From Pseudomonadales bacterium (GTDB lineage Bacteria > Pseudomonadota > Gammaproteobacteria > Pseudomonadales > Pseudohongiellaceae), in contig JANQJM010000104.1 in the NCBI GenBank assembly GCA_028281635.1, positions 1 to 48,805 on the forward strand: 48,805 bases of DNA, in the 5' to 3' direction. A program made the translations under genes and the position numbers. Numbering within the stretch: position 1 is the stretch's first letter; the number at the start of each line of letters is the position of its first letter. The notes under the pieces are model-generated. The model was not told where the DNA came from, made no database searches, and saw only the letters and a program-made list of their open reading frames with translations. Shown here one piece after another: positions 19,896-29,009 of the stretch.

Positions 19896-20900
19896 ATGCC
19901 CACGGCGGCCCTCAAAGACACGCCTGTTCCTATTGGCACACCCCTGGAGCAACTCACAGCCCTGCATAAGGCCCTGGCAGAGGGCCTGCGCCTGCAGATT
20001 CTGCGACTGCTGAAGAGTGAAAGTTTCGGGGTGCTGGAACTGTGCCGAATTCTCGATATTCGCCAATCCGCCCTGAGCCATCATTTGAAAATCCTTGCTA
20101 CTGCCGAACTGGTTTCAACCCGCAGAGAAGGCAACTCAATTTTTTACCGCAGGGCTTTCCTGACCGACGACGACCCTTATCGCGAGATCAAGGCAGCGGT
20201 TTTTGACCAGCTCGACGAGACTGAGTTACCAAACGCGCAAGTTAGGAAAATCAAACAGATCCAATTGGAACGCTCACAACTGTCGCTGAGCTTCTTTAAC
20301 AAGAACGCAGCCAAGTTTCGTGAGAAACAAGGATTGATCGTCGAACATGCCGACTATCACGGCACTCTTTTAAAGGTGATTGAGGGCCTTGGGCTTGAGT
20401 CCAACGCCTCAGTACTGGAAGTTGGCCCAGGCGAGGGGCAATTGCTCACAAAACTTGCCGAGCATTTTAACCAGCTCACCGCGCTGGACAATTCCAACGA
20501 CATGCTTGAGAGATCGCGGGAAGCGATTGCTGCAATCGGCAGTGATTCAGTTTCATTTGTGCTGGGTGACACTACGGTCGCCCGCAAGAACAGGCAGCAG
20601 CATGACCTGATCATCTTTGACATGGTGCTGCATCACATCTCATCTCCGGCCAAGACCTTTAAGGATTCAGCGGCTCTGCTCAACAACGACGGCTACTTAT
20701 TGCTGATTGAATTATCTTCCCATGATCAGGACTGGGTAAGAGAGACCTGCGGCGATCTCTGGTTGGGGTTTGACGAAACAGATTTAAACCACTGGGCAAA
20801 CAAAGCGGGTCTCACTTTAGATCAAAGCTCATTCCTGGGGCTACGCAACGGTTTCCAAATCCAGATTCGTGTCTTTCAAAAAGAGACACCTGGTGCTTAA
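19896..20900 (+). CDS. sahR: SahR-type ArsR regulator with C-terminal SAM/SAH-binding methyltransferase domain
   Basis: A 334-aa transcription factor with an ArsR winged helix (about 15-110; LQILRLLKSESFGVLELCRIL, then the recognition helix region IRQSALSHHLKILATAELV) joined to a class I methyltransferase fold (about 140-330; VLEVGPGEGQLLTKLAEHF is motif I and LTALDNSNDML motif II). ArsR proteins of this architecture next to metK/ahcY correspond to SahR, described in Proteobacteria as an S-adenosylhomocysteine-responsive repressor of the methionine cycle. The methyltransferase domain is thought to act as the SAH sensor. No metal-binding cysteine motif of classical ArsR is present. It is the first gene of the metK-ahcY-metF operon and lies next to a perfect palindrome. 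Confidence 0.9.
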   Translation: MPTAALKDTPVPIGTPLEQLTALHKALAEGLRLQILRLLKSESFGVLELCRILDIRQSALSHHLKILATAELVSTRREGNSIFYRRAFLTDDDPYREIKAAVFDQLDETELPNAQVRKIKQIQLERSQLSLSFFNKNAAKFREKQGLIVEHADYHGTLLKVIEGLGLESNASVLEVGPGEGQLLTKLAEHFNQLTALDNSNDMLERSREAIAAIGSDSVSFVLGDTTVARKNRQQHDLIIFDMVLHHISSPAKTFKDSAALLNNDGYLLLIELSSHDQDWVRETCGDLWLGFDETDLNHWANKAGLTLDQSSFLGLRNGFQIQIRVFQKETPGA

Positions 20901-20937
20901 TTACATTTAATACTTTTGTTTTTACAAGGAACACTTA

Positions 20938-22098
20938 ATGGCTGAACCACATTTATTTACTTCTGAATCTGTATCAGAAGGCCACCCCGATAAAATGGCA
21001 GATCAAATTTCTGATGCCATACTCGATGCGCTGCTGGAACAGGATAGTGCCTCGCGCGTCGCTTGCGAAACCATGATCAAAACCGGCATGGTCATCGTCG
21101 CTGGAGAAATCACCACCGAAGCCTATGTCGATGTGGAAAACATCGTGCGTAACGTAGTGAATGAGATCGGCTACAACCACTCAGAAAGCGGCTTCGATTC
21201 AAATACCTGCGCAGTGTTGAATGCCATCGGTAGTCAGTCTCCGGACATTGCCATGGGGGTGGACGAGTCTGAAGGTCATGAACAGGGTGCCGGTGACCAG
21301 GGATTGATGTTTGGTTATGCCACTAACGAAACTGAGGTCCTGATGCCAGCTCCAATTTTTTACTCACATTTGCTGGTACAGCGGCAATCAGAAGTGCGCA
21401 AGAGCGGCACACTGAAATGGCTTGAGCCCGATGCCAAAAGCCAGATTACTTTCCGCTACGAAGATGGCAAACCAGTTGGAATCGACGCCGTAGTGCTCTC
21501 GACACAGCATCGCGAAGAGATTGCCCTGCCAGAACTGCAGGAAGCCGTGATGGAAGAGATCATCAAGCCCGTGCTACCGCCGGAATGGATCGATGGTAAC
21601 ACCAAGTATTTTATTAATCCCACTGGCCGTTTTGTCATCGGGGGTCCACACGGCGACTGCGGGCTAACCGGTCGCAAGATCATTGTTGATACTTACGGTG
21701 GTATGGCCCGACATGGCGGTGGTGCCTTTTCCGGTAAGGATCCCTCCAAAGTTGACCGCTCTGCGGCCTATCTCGCCCGCTATGTCGCCAAGAATATCGT
21801 GGCTGCGGGCATCGCAGACCGCTGTGAGCTGCAACTGTCCTACGCCATCGGCGTAGCAGAGCCCACTTCAGTTAGCGTAGACACATTTGGCACCGCCAAG
21901 ATCGAAGACAGCCGCATCGTGGAATTGGTTCGGGAGCACTTCGAGCTAAGACCCAAAGGCCTCATCGAGATGCTGGATTTACTTCGTCCCATCTATCGCC
22001 AGACTGCCGCCTACGGACACTTCGGTCGTGAAGAGGCGGACTTCACCTGGGAACGAACAGACAAGGCAGATGCATTAAAAGCTGACGCCGGTATTTAA
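20938..22098 (+). CDS. metK: S-adenosylmethionine synthetase
   Basis: Makes SAM from methionine and ATP. The 386 aa contain all family hallmarks: [20 protein letters not shown] at the N terminus, [12 protein letters not shown] in the central domain, and the P-loop-like [24 protein letters not shown] lies about 8 bases before the ATG. The 37-base gap after sahR holds no riboswitch-sized structure, consistent with control by SahR at the operon promoter and not by a SAM/SAH riboswitch. Confidence 0.97.
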   Translation: MAEPHLFTSESVSEGHPDKMADQISDAILDALLEQDSASRVACETMIKTGMVIVAGEITTEAYVDVENIVRNVVNEIGYNHSESGFDSNTCAVLNAIGSQSPDIAMGVDESEGHEQGAGDQGLMFGYATNETEVLMPAPIFYSHLLVQRQSEVRKSGTLKWLEPDAKSQITFRYEDGKPVGIDAVVLSTQHREEIALPELQEAVMEEIIKPVLPPEWIDGNTKYFINPTGRFVIGGPHGDCGLTGRKIIVDTYGGMARHGGGAFSGKDPSKVDRSAAYLARYVAKNIVAAGIADRCELQLSYAIGVAEPTSVSVDTFGTAKIEDSRIVELVREHFELRPKGLIEMLDLLRPIYRQTAAYGHFGREEADFTWERTDKADALKADAGI

Positions 22099-22132
22099 CC
22101 GAACACATTGAACTTATTGACAGGAGCAAACC

Positions 22133-23539
22133 ATGAGTAGTGTTACTGCAGAAGACAACGTCACCAGCCTGCACGATTACAAGGTTGCTGACATTTCCCT
22201 GGCCGACTTCGGTCGCCGTGAAATCACTCTGGCGGAATCTGAAATGCCTGCCTTGATGGCGCTGCGCAAGAAATACGCCGCCGAAAAACCCCTGGAGAAT
22301 GCCAAGATTCTTGGCTGTATCCACATGACTGTGCAAACCGCCGTATTGATCGAAACACTGGTGGCACTGGGAGCTGAAGTGCGTTGGTCGTCATGCAACA
22401 TCTTCTCTACCCAGGACCACGCTGCTGCCTGCATTGCGGCGGAGGGCATTGCAGTCTATGCCTGGAAAGGCCAAACAGAGGAAGAAGGCGAATGGTGTAT
22501 CGAGCAAACCATTCTGAAAAATGGCAAGCCCTGGGACGCCAATATGATTCTGGATGACGGCGGCGACCTGACAGCCATGGTGCATGAGAAGTACCCACAG
22601 CTGTTGGACAATATTCACGGCATCACCGAAGAAACCACCACCGGCGTGCATCGTCTGCTGGAGATGATGGAAGAGGGGTCGTTAAAAGTTCCTGCCATCA
22701 ACGTGAATGATTCTGTGACCAAGTCAAAGAATGACAACAAGTACGGCTGTCGCCACAGCCTTAACGATGGCATTAAGCGCGGCACCGACATGTTGCTTTC
22801 AGGCAAGCATGCCCTGGTCATCGGTTATGGCGATGTCGGCAAAGGGTCTGCGCAAAGCCTGCGCCAGGAAGGCATGATCGTGCGCATTGCAGAGATCGAT
22901 CCTATCTGTGCCATGCAAGCTTGTATGGACGGATTCGAAGTCGTGTCTCCCTACCGTGATGGTAAAAATACCGGCGATGCGGCTGCCATCGATACTTTAC
23001 TGTTGGAAAAGCTGGATTTGATTGTCACCGCCACAGGCAACGTCAATGTTTGCGATCAGCACATGTTGGCTGCCGTTAAGGCCGGCGCCATCATCTGCAA
23101 CATCGGACACTTCGATAATGAAATCGATACCGCTTATATGCGGCAGAACTGGAGTTGGGAAGAAGTGAAGCCTCAGGTTCACAAGATTTACCGCAACGGA
23201 ACCGAGCAGGCTGATGACTACTTGATACTGCTTTCCGAAGGCAGATTGATCAACTTGGGTAACGCCACTGGTCATCCTTCGCGCATTATGGATGGTTCTT
23301 TTGCCAACCAGGTGCTGGCACAAATGTATCTATATGAACGCAAGTTTGCCGACCTGTCTGAGGATTTCAAAAAATCCAGTATCAGCGTAGAAGTCCTACC
23401 CAAGCATTTGGATGAGGAGGTCGCCGCCTTGATGGTAGAAGGATTCGGTGGCGTACTCACCGAACTCACGCCTGTGCAGGCAGACTACATCAACGTGCCT
23501 GTGGAAGGTCCTTACAAGACCGATAGCTACAAGTACTAA
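22133..23539 (+). CDS. ahcY: Adenosylhomocysteinase (SAH hydrolase)
   Basis: NAD-dependent hydrolase that splits S-adenosylhomocysteine into adenosine and homocysteine, removing the product inhibitor of SAM methyltransferases. At 468 aa it is the longer bacterial form, with an insertion near 150-190. NAD-binding [14 protein letters not shown], substrate region [17 protein letters not shown], and the C-terminal lysine/tyrosine tail TDSYKY, which reaches the neighbouring subunit, are all seen. A CAGGAG ribosome-binding site precedes the start. Choosing AhcY over the Pfs/LuxS route fits SahR sensing SAH in this operon. Confidence 0.97.
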   Translation: MSSVTAEDNVTSLHDYKVADISLADFGRREITLAESEMPALMALRKKYAAEKPLENAKILGCIHMTVQTAVLIETLVALGAEVRWSSCNIFSTQDHAAACIAAEGIAVYAWKGQTEEEGEWCIEQTILKNGKPWDANMILDDGGDLTAMVHEKYPQLLDNIHGITEETTTGVHRLLEMMEEGSLKVPAINVNDSVTKSKNDNKYGCRHSLNDGIKRGTDMLLSGKHALVIGYGDVGKGSAQSLRQEGMIVRIAEIDPICAMQACMDGFEVVSPYRDGKNTGDAAAIDTLLLEKLDLIVTATGNVNVCDQHMLAAVKAGAIICNIGHFDNEIDTAYMRQNWSWEEVKPQVHKIYRNGTEQADDYLILLSEGRLINLGNATGHPSRIMDGSFANQVLAQMYLYERKFADLSEDFKKSSISVEVLPKHLDEEVAALMVEGFGGVLTELTPVQADYINVPVEGPYKTDSYKY

Positions 23540-23557
23540 AGCACTCTGGTAGCTTCC

Positions 23558-24403
23558 ATGGCCACTTCTCTTTCACCGTTTAGTATTGAGTTTTACCCGC
23601 CGCGCACTGCGGCGGGTGAAGCCAAGCTGGATGCTGTGCATGCTGAGTTGGCACAGTTGCACCCTGATTTCTTTTCGGTGACTTATGGTGCAGGTGGTTC
23701 GACCAAGAGTGGCACGCAACAACTGGTACTCAAGTATCAGGCACTAGGCTCCCAGGTAGCGCCCCATCTTTCCTTCGGTGGCACCGATGAAAACGAAGTG
23801 CTGCAGTTACTGGAAACTTATCGTGAAGCCGGAATAAGTCGGCTGGTTGCCTTGCGTGGTGACATCCCATCCGGTGGTGGCGCGCCAGCCCACTATCGCT
23901 ATGCCAGCGAGTTAGTGGAGTTTATTCGGCAGGAAACTGGAGACTACTTTCATATCGAAGTGGCCTGCTACCCGGAAGTGCACCCCGAAGCTAAGAGCTT
24001 TGCTGCGGACGTGGACTACTTTAAGCGAAAAGTAGAAGCGGGAGCCAACTCGGCAATCACTCAGTATTTCTACAACGCTGACGCGTATTTCCGCTTTCTC
24101 GATTATTGTGCCGAGCAAGGCATCGCCATTCCCATTGTTCCTGGCATTATGCCCATCACCAATTATGAAAACCTGGCGCGTTTCAGCAGCAAATGTGGTG
24201 CCGAGATTCCCTTGTGGTTACGTCGTCGGCTCGATGAATTCGGTGATGATCTTTCCGGTTTACGAGCTTTCGGTCTGGATGTGGTGACGGAGCTTTGTGA
24301 GAAGCTGTTGGCAGGAGGTGCACCGGGTTTGCATTTCTATTCCATGAATCTGTCTGGTAGCGTTACCAAACTATGGAACAATCTATCGCTCTCTGATCGG
24401 TAA
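23558..24403 (+). CDS. metF: 5,10-methylenetetrahydrofolate reductase
   Basis: FAD enzyme that reduces methylene-THF to methyl-THF, the methyl donor for methionine synthesis. 281 aa, normal length. Visible are the N-terminal SIEFYPPRTAAGEAKL with the catalytic Glu, FFSVTYGAGGSTKSGT, RLVALRGDIPSGG, and IPIVPGIMPITNYENL. It lies 18 bases after ahcY and completes the methyl cycle of the SahR operon; no methionine synthase gene is in the window. Confidence 0.95.
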   Translation: MATSLSPFSIEFYPPRTAAGEAKLDAVHAELAQLHPDFFSVTYGAGGSTKSGTQQLVLKYQALGSQVAPHLSFGGTDENEVLQLLETYREAGISRLVALRGDIPSGGGAPAHYRYASELVEFIRQETGDYFHIEVACYPEVHPEAKSFAADVDYFKRKVEAGANSAITQYFYNADAYFRFLDYCAEQGIAIPIVPGIMPITNYENLARFSSKCGAEIPLWLRRRLDEFGDDLSGLRAFGLDVVTELCEKLLAGGAPGLHFYSMNLSGSVTKLWNNLSLSDR

Positions 24404-24426
24404 CACCGCGAGAACTTCTCCGCAGC

Positions 24427-25155
24427 ATGCGAGTCACGCGTCTACACTATCCCGACAAGCTCACTGTTAACTCGACGGTGGAACTATCTGCTGAAGCCTC
24501 CCACTATCTGACGAATGTCCTTCGATTACGTGTAGGGGATACGGTAAGCCTTTTCAATGCTGAAGACGGTGAATACCAAGCCACCCTGCTGACTGCCGGC
24601 AAGAATGCAGCCAGTGTTGACGTTCAGAAACAATCCGCTGTTTACTCCGCTCCTCCTCTGGCTATCCATTTGTTTCTCGGGATTTCCCGGGGTGATCGTA
24701 TGGATTTTGCCATCCAAAAATCGGTAGAACTTGGGGTGAATAGCATTACGCCCTTGTATTCCGAGTTTGGGGAAGTAAAGTTCAAACAGGCAGAGCGTCT
24801 TGCTCGCAAACTCCAACACTGGCAAAAAATTGCGGTTAGTGCAGCAGAGCAATGTGGGCGCCTGGATGTGCCGACGGTCGAAGGACCCATCGAATATCGA
24901 GAATCGTTACAGGCAGATAACAACTGTACACAACTGCTGTTTGATGCCAGCGCTGAGCTGAACCTTGGCGATCTCGAAGTTGGGGACAGCCTTGCGCTGT
25001 TTACCGGCCCGGAAGGTGGATTCTCCGCCACAGAGCTATCCCTTGCGGCGGAGAGTGGCGTCAAACTTGTGCGCTTGGGGCCCAGGATATTGCGTACGGA
25101 AACCGCGCCGATAGCTGCACTGGCTGTTTTACAACACAGGTTTGGGGATCTCTAG
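24427..25155 (+). CDS. rsmE: 16S rRNA (uracil1498-N3)-methyltransferase
   Basis: SPOUT-class SAM methyltransferase modifying U1498 of 16S rRNA. 242 aa: an N-terminal PUA-like domain (about 1-70) and a trefoil-knot catalytic domain with LFLGISRGDRMDFAIQKSVELGV, FTGPEGGFSATEL and LGPRILRTETAPIAAL, which form the SAM-binding knot. It is the last gene of the sahR-metK-ahcY-metF run, 23 bases after metF, and converges on the HD-GYP gene with a 12-base gap. Confidence 0.94.
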   Translation: MRVTRLHYPDKLTVNSTVELSAEASHYLTNVLRLRVGDTVSLFNAEDGEYQATLLTAGKNAASVDVQKQSAVYSAPPLAIHLFLGISRGDRMDFAIQKSVELGVNSITPLYSEFGEVKFKQAERLARKLQHWQKIAVSAAEQCGRLDVPTVEGPIEYRESLQADNNCTQLLFDASAELNLGDLEVGDSLALFTGPEGGFSATELSLAAESGVKLVRLGPRILRTETAPIAALAVLQHRFGDL

Positions 25156-25167
25156 ACAGGAATAAGT

Positions 25168-26469
25168 CTACAGACGAATGCTCAGGCTGCCCACACCAAT
25201 TTTGGTGCCAAAGAATTCCATGCGGTACTGACTGAGTTGCAACGGATACTTACCGGGATCAACACTGCAACTTATTCCTCGGTTGGCATCACTGGATTCT
25301 GCGGCCAGGTCAATAACTTTTGGCTTTGACAGAAGTTTGCGTTTCGGATTGCTCAGCAAAGCGATTTTCGGAAACAGGCGTTGGGATTCATTCTGTTCCA
25401 GCACCAGCGCCAACTCACCGCTGCACAACTTAACCAAGGTCCCGCTGGGGTACATCCCCATTACATGAATAAACTCCACCACCAACTGTTCAGGAAATTT
25501 GAGCACCCGTTGTTTGTATAATCGGGCAATAGCTTTAGCCGGTGATATCTGGCCGTGCTGAAGATTGCTGCGGAGTAAGCGCTCGAAACAGTAAGCGAGG
25601 GTAGCGTAACGAGCCAACGAGGGAATCTGGTCTCCCTTGACTCCGCGTGGAAAACCAAGACCATCATGCCGTTCATGATGGCAGCGCACGATGCGGATGA
25701 CTTGTTCGTCTGGGTCAGCATACTGGCCAAGTAGATCTACTCCCAGATCGACATGTTTGCGATAGGCGAGATACTCTTTCTTACGAAACTGTCCACGCTT
25801 GGTGACTAATCTCTCAGGCAAGAGATTCAAACCGATATCACACAGCAGCGTTCCCATGAATAACTTATCAATATCGTTGCGCTTGAGACCAACCTGTCTA
25901 CCCAACATTGCTGCCCAAATTGCTGCCCGCACACAGTAGCTAAAAGTGTGACGTGGCGCTCCGTCGGTAAACAAAATCCAAATCAATGCTTGCGGATTTG
26001 CTACCAGACTTTCAATCAAGGCATTGGAGTTAGGATGTAGCGATTGCAAATCCACACATTGCCCTTCCCGAATGTTCTCACATACAGCCTGGAACTGGTC
26101 TTGCAATTGCTCATAGGTACGTACACTTTTATCAAGCAATTGCTTCGTGCTATGAGTCGATGGATAGGCGTCTCGTTTAACGTTTACGGCTGCCGCCGGA
26201 GGGGCTGCTTTGCGGGCACTACTGAGGATGGTGAGATCGGTCTTGCGTCGGTGGGCTGGTTCGGTACCTCTATTGGTATCGATGGTGACCACCTTGCAAA
26301 ACTTCTGCAACACCTCGATATCTTCCACTTTCTTGATGTGGAATCCACCCATTGGAAACGGGGTTACCGACCAAGGACAATCCAACTCACAAACGAACAT
26401 GCCGATGAGCAGGTCGTGGGTATCCAGGGTGATGAGATAGCCGCTACTGGCACTACTTGGTAACTGCAT
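25168..26469 (-). CDS. DUF3391 + HD-GYP protein with degenerate catalytic residues
   Basis: A 433-aa protein with an N-terminal DUF3391 domain (about 10-75; LLIGMFVCELDCPWSVTPFP) and a C-terminal HD-GYP-like domain (about 165-340). HD-GYP enzymes hydrolyse c-di-GMP with a bi- or tri-nuclear metal site. Here the HD pair is Cys210-Asp211 (LLCDIGL), the first conserved His of the HSxRV motif is missing (FSYCVRAA), the following Lys is Leu, and the later vaDvyDA-type Asp is replaced (ATLAYCFERLL). The second half is better kept: HHERHDGLGFPRG retains HH and the GYP loop as GFP. It probably binds nucleotide or partner proteins without hydrolysis. A phosphohydrolase acting on another substrate is the alternative. 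No neighbouring receiver or GGDEF gene. Confidence 0.85.
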   Translation of the reverse strand: MQLPSSASSGYLITLDTHDLLIGMFVCELDCPWSVTPFPMGGFHIKKVEDIEVLQKFCKVVTIDTNRGTEPAHRRKTDLTILSSARKAAPPAAAVNVKRDAYPSTHSTKQLLDKSVRTYEQLQDQFQAVCENIREGQCVDLQSLHPNSNALIESLVANPQALIWILFTDGAPRHTFSYCVRAAIWAAMLGRQVGLKRNDIDKLFMGTLLCDIGLNLLPERLVTKRGQFRKKEYLAYRKHVDLGVDLLGQYADPDEQVIRIVRCHHERHDGLGFPRGVKGDQIPSLARYATLAYCFERLLRSNLQHGQISPAKAIARLYKQRVLKFPEQLVVEFIHVMGMYPSGTLVKLCSGELALVLEQNESQRLFPKIALLSNPKRKLLSKPKVIDLAAESSDANRGISCSVDPGKYPLQLSQYRMEFFGTKIGVGSLSIRL

Positions 26470-26621
26470 AAACCAAGCTTAACGACTTTTTCGCACAGTG
26501 CTTGTGAGAAAGTTCACAGTCCTGGATCTCTGTGAATCCCACGGTGTTAGCGGTAGCCGTTGGCTCCAGGCAGATGACTACAGCATTCCAGGGGCCCTGC
26601 GAAGGGTTTTCTCCAGGCCAA

Positions 26622-26653
26622 AAAAAAATGGCGCTCATCTCTCGATGAGCGCC
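26622..26653 (-). terminator. Rho-independent terminator of glnK-amtB
   Basis: Reading leftward, a 9-bp stem (26645-26653 pairing with 26630-26638; GGCGCTCAT arms) with a 6-base loop is followed by an uninterrupted T run (26622-26628 on the complementary strand). It sits about 80 bases past the amtB stop. Confidence 0.9.
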
Positions 26654-26731
26654 CAGGTATTACTACATTAAGGGAGAGTAGTAGCGAATATTTATACCAG
26701 GTCAGTCGCCGCCCTGACCCAACTTAGAAAC

Positions 26732-28003
26732 TTATTGAGTAACAAACTCTGGGTAGGCCTCCATACCACACTCGGCGATATCTACACCTTCTGCTTCTTC
26801 CTCTTCGGATACGCGGATACCCATGATGGCTTTCAGTGCAAACCAAACGATGGCGCTAGTTGCGAATACCCAGATGAAAATTGTCAGCATGCCAACCAGC
26901 TGTCCGCCAAAAGTAGCATCCGGATCTGACAGTAAGACGGCGAAGATACCGAAGATACCGACAGTGCCATGCACAGAAATCGCACCAACAGGGTCGTCGA
27001 TCTTGAGCTTATCCAAAGTAACAATGCTGAATACAACTATCACACCACCGATAGCGCCGATGATGGTGGACAACAGTGGAGTTGGATCCGCAGGTTCTGC
27101 AGTGATGGCTACCAGGCCAGCCAAAGCACCATTAAGCGCCATGGTTAGGTCTGCTTTACCGAACAGAATGCGAGCAGTGATGAGCGCTGCGATAAGTCCG
27201 CCGGCTGCTGCTGCGTTAGTGTTCAAGAAAACGTTTGCTACTTCGTTAGCAACACCGATACCACCGAGCTTCAATGTGGAACCGCCGTTGAAACCGAACC
27301 AGCCCATCCAGAGAATAAAAGTACCAAGGGTCGCTAGTGGCAAGTTGGCACCAGGAATCGCTTGTACGGCACCAGTTGATTCGTTGTATTTGCCCTTGCG
27401 AGGACCAAGCAACAACACACCAGCCAAAGCAGCAGCCGCACCAGCCAGGTGTACGATGCCGGAGCCAGCATAGTCGGAGTAAGAAAGCTCGAAGATTCCG
27501 AACACGGACTTACCACCCCATGTCCAGCCGCCTTCGATTGGGTAGATAACACCGGTCATCACTACTGCGAATCCGAGGAATGCCCAGAGCTTCATACGTT
27601 CAGCGACGGCACCAGAAACAATAGACATCGCGGTCGCGACGAACACTACCTGGAAGAAGAAGTCAGAGGCGCCAGCATATTCACCCATGTCACCGAAGCC
27701 AGCTTCGTTAGATGCATCCAGCACTGCCTGCACTGCCGCATCGTCCATTCCTGCAACTGTGGTTACGCCGGAAAGAAAGAAACCACCGTCGTACATAAAC
27801 TGATAACCACATACCAGATACATGGTACAGGCCACTGCAAACAGAGCGACGTTCTTGGTCAGAATCTCTGTTGTGTTCTTGGTGCGAACGAGCCCAGCTT
27901 CCAACATTGCGAAGCCAGCTGCCATCCACATCACCAGTGCGCCACAGATAAGAAAATAAAAAGTATCCATTGCGTACTGCAATTCAAAAATTTGGTCTTG
28001 CAC
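26732..28003 (-). CDS. amtB: Ammonium transporter AmtB
   Basis: Trimeric inner-membrane ammonium channel/transporter with about eleven membrane helices. Signatures: AAGFAMLEAGLVRTKN at helix 1-2, DYAGSGIVHLAGAAAALAG containing the first pore histidine, PRKGKYNE loop, and VHGTVGIFGIFAVL with the second. The frame opens at GTG 28015. I prefer the GTG at 28003 because GGAGGTAAAC sits directly before it, giving MQDQIFELQYAMDTFYF and 423 aa. It is the second gene of glnK-amtB, where GlnK binds and blocks AmtB under nitrogen excess. Confidence 0.95.
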   Translation of the reverse strand: MQDQIFELQYAMDTFYFLICGALVMWMAAGFAMLEAGLVRTKNTTEILTKNVALFAVACTMYLVCGYQFMYDGGFFLSGVTTVAGMDDAAVQAVLDASNEAGFGDMGEYAGASDFFFQVVFVATAMSIVSGAVAERMKLWAFLGFAVVMTGVIYPIEGGWTWGGKSVFGIFELSYSDYAGSGIVHLAGAAAALAGVLLLGPRKGKYNESTGAVQAIPGANLPLATLGTFILWMGWFGFNGGSTLKLGGIGVANEVANVFLNTNAAAAGGLIAALITARILFGKADLTMALNGALAGLVAITAEPADPTPLLSTIIGAIGGVIVVFSIVTLDKLKIDDPVGAISVHGTVGIFGIFAVLLSDPDATFGGQLVGMLTIFIWVFATSAIVWFALKAIMGIRVSEEEEAEGVDIAECGMEAYPEFVTQ

Positions 28004-28064
28004 GTTTACCTCCACTGTGGCCCTTGATACCGACCACTGATAGTTTGCTTAATCTTTTTCTCGT

Positions 28065-28421
<357 letters not shown>

Positions 28422-28520
28422 TTAAGCCAGTTGTCCCTGGTGTCCTGTTCGGTGTATCCGCATAGTTTCAGCGTGCCATACAGGACTTGCGACAACTTGC
28501 GCACAACACTGGAGAGGCTA

Positions 28521-28536
28521 TGCACGCGGCGTGCCA
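28521..28536 (-). promoter_or_regulatory. Candidate sigma-54 promoter of glnK-amtB
   Basis: On the minus strand the sequence reads TGGCACGCCGCGTGCA, one mismatch from TGGCAC-N5-TTGCA, with the invariant GG and GC exactly ten bases apart. It is about 118 bases upstream of the glnK ATG and in the correct orientation. It occupies the 345-base gap between glnK and ubiK (28404-28748). Confidence 0.6.
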
Positions 28537-28632
28537 GTTGCATTAACTCGAACTAAAACAGCAGCTTAAGGATCTTTAGTCTGATTTAGGAAAGGATGCG
28601 GGAGGTTTAACAGAGAAATCTGATCTGTCGCA

Positions 28633-28667
28633 GTGCATCATTAAGGGGCATGCACCATGACTGTGCG
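28633..28667. promoter_or_regulatory. NtrC-like upstream activating sites
   Basis: Two overlapping dyads lie about 100-130 bases upstream of the candidate sigma-54 promoter, the usual place for NtrC. TGCACC-N5-TGTGCG (28651-28667) resembles the NtrC consensus TGCACY-N5-RGTGCA with two differences. GTGCAT-N11-ATGCAC (28633-28655) is a perfect 6-bp inverted repeat. The assignment rests on motif similarity and position only. Confidence 0.4.
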
Positions 28668-28748
28668 TTGAAGAATGCTGCTGGTTTCAATGTAGTTGCG
28701 GGTAAGATGGTAAAATTGCTAAGCCGTAAACTTTTAAATTCAGAATCC

Positions 28749-29009
28749 ATGCTGAACAACGACTTTTTGCAAGAATTAAGCGAGAGGCTGGCGCGCTTGG
28801 TGCCTGCGGCAGAAGAGTTACGTGCCGATGCTCGCACTAAAATAGAGCAAACTCTAAAGCAGGCACTTAGTGACCTGGACGTCCTCACCACGGAAGAATT
28901 CGAAGCCCAGAGCCGAGCCCTGCAACGAGCAGAGCAGCGGGTCGAAGAGTTAGAGACCCTGGTGAAAGATCTGGAAGGTCGATTGACCGAGCTGGAATCC
29001 AGGCTTTAG
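28749..29009 (+). CDS. ubiK: Ubiquinone biosynthesis accessory factor UbiK (BMFP/YqiC family)
   Basis: A small 86-aa coiled-coil membrane-fusogenic-type protein that with UbiJ helps the aerobic ubiquinone (Ubi) complex. An N-terminal amphipathic helix (LQELSERLARLVPAAEELRA) is followed by the conserved LDVLTTEEFEAQSRALQRA core and a C-terminal coiled coil rich in Glu, Leu and Arg. Earlier in-frame ATGs exist at 28650 and 28707; 28749 (MLNNDFLQEL) matches where family members begin, though its ribosome-binding site is weak. The stop overlaps the comM stop by 4 bases in convergent orientation. Confidence 0.88.
   Translation: MLNNDFLQELSERLARLVPAAEELRADARTKIEQTLKQALSDLDVLTTEEFEAQSRALQRAEQRVEELETLVKDLEGRLTELESRL

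Noticed and set aside
26823..27473. A 216-aa plus-strand open frame across amtB
   Set aside because: It is the antisense shadow of the well-conserved ammonium transporter; no family motifs and no ribosome-binding site. The same applies to the 192-aa frame at 27449-28027.
28473..28495. A second TGGCAC on the minus strand upstream of glnK
   Set aside because: The required GC is not ten bases after the GG, so it is not a sigma-54 site.
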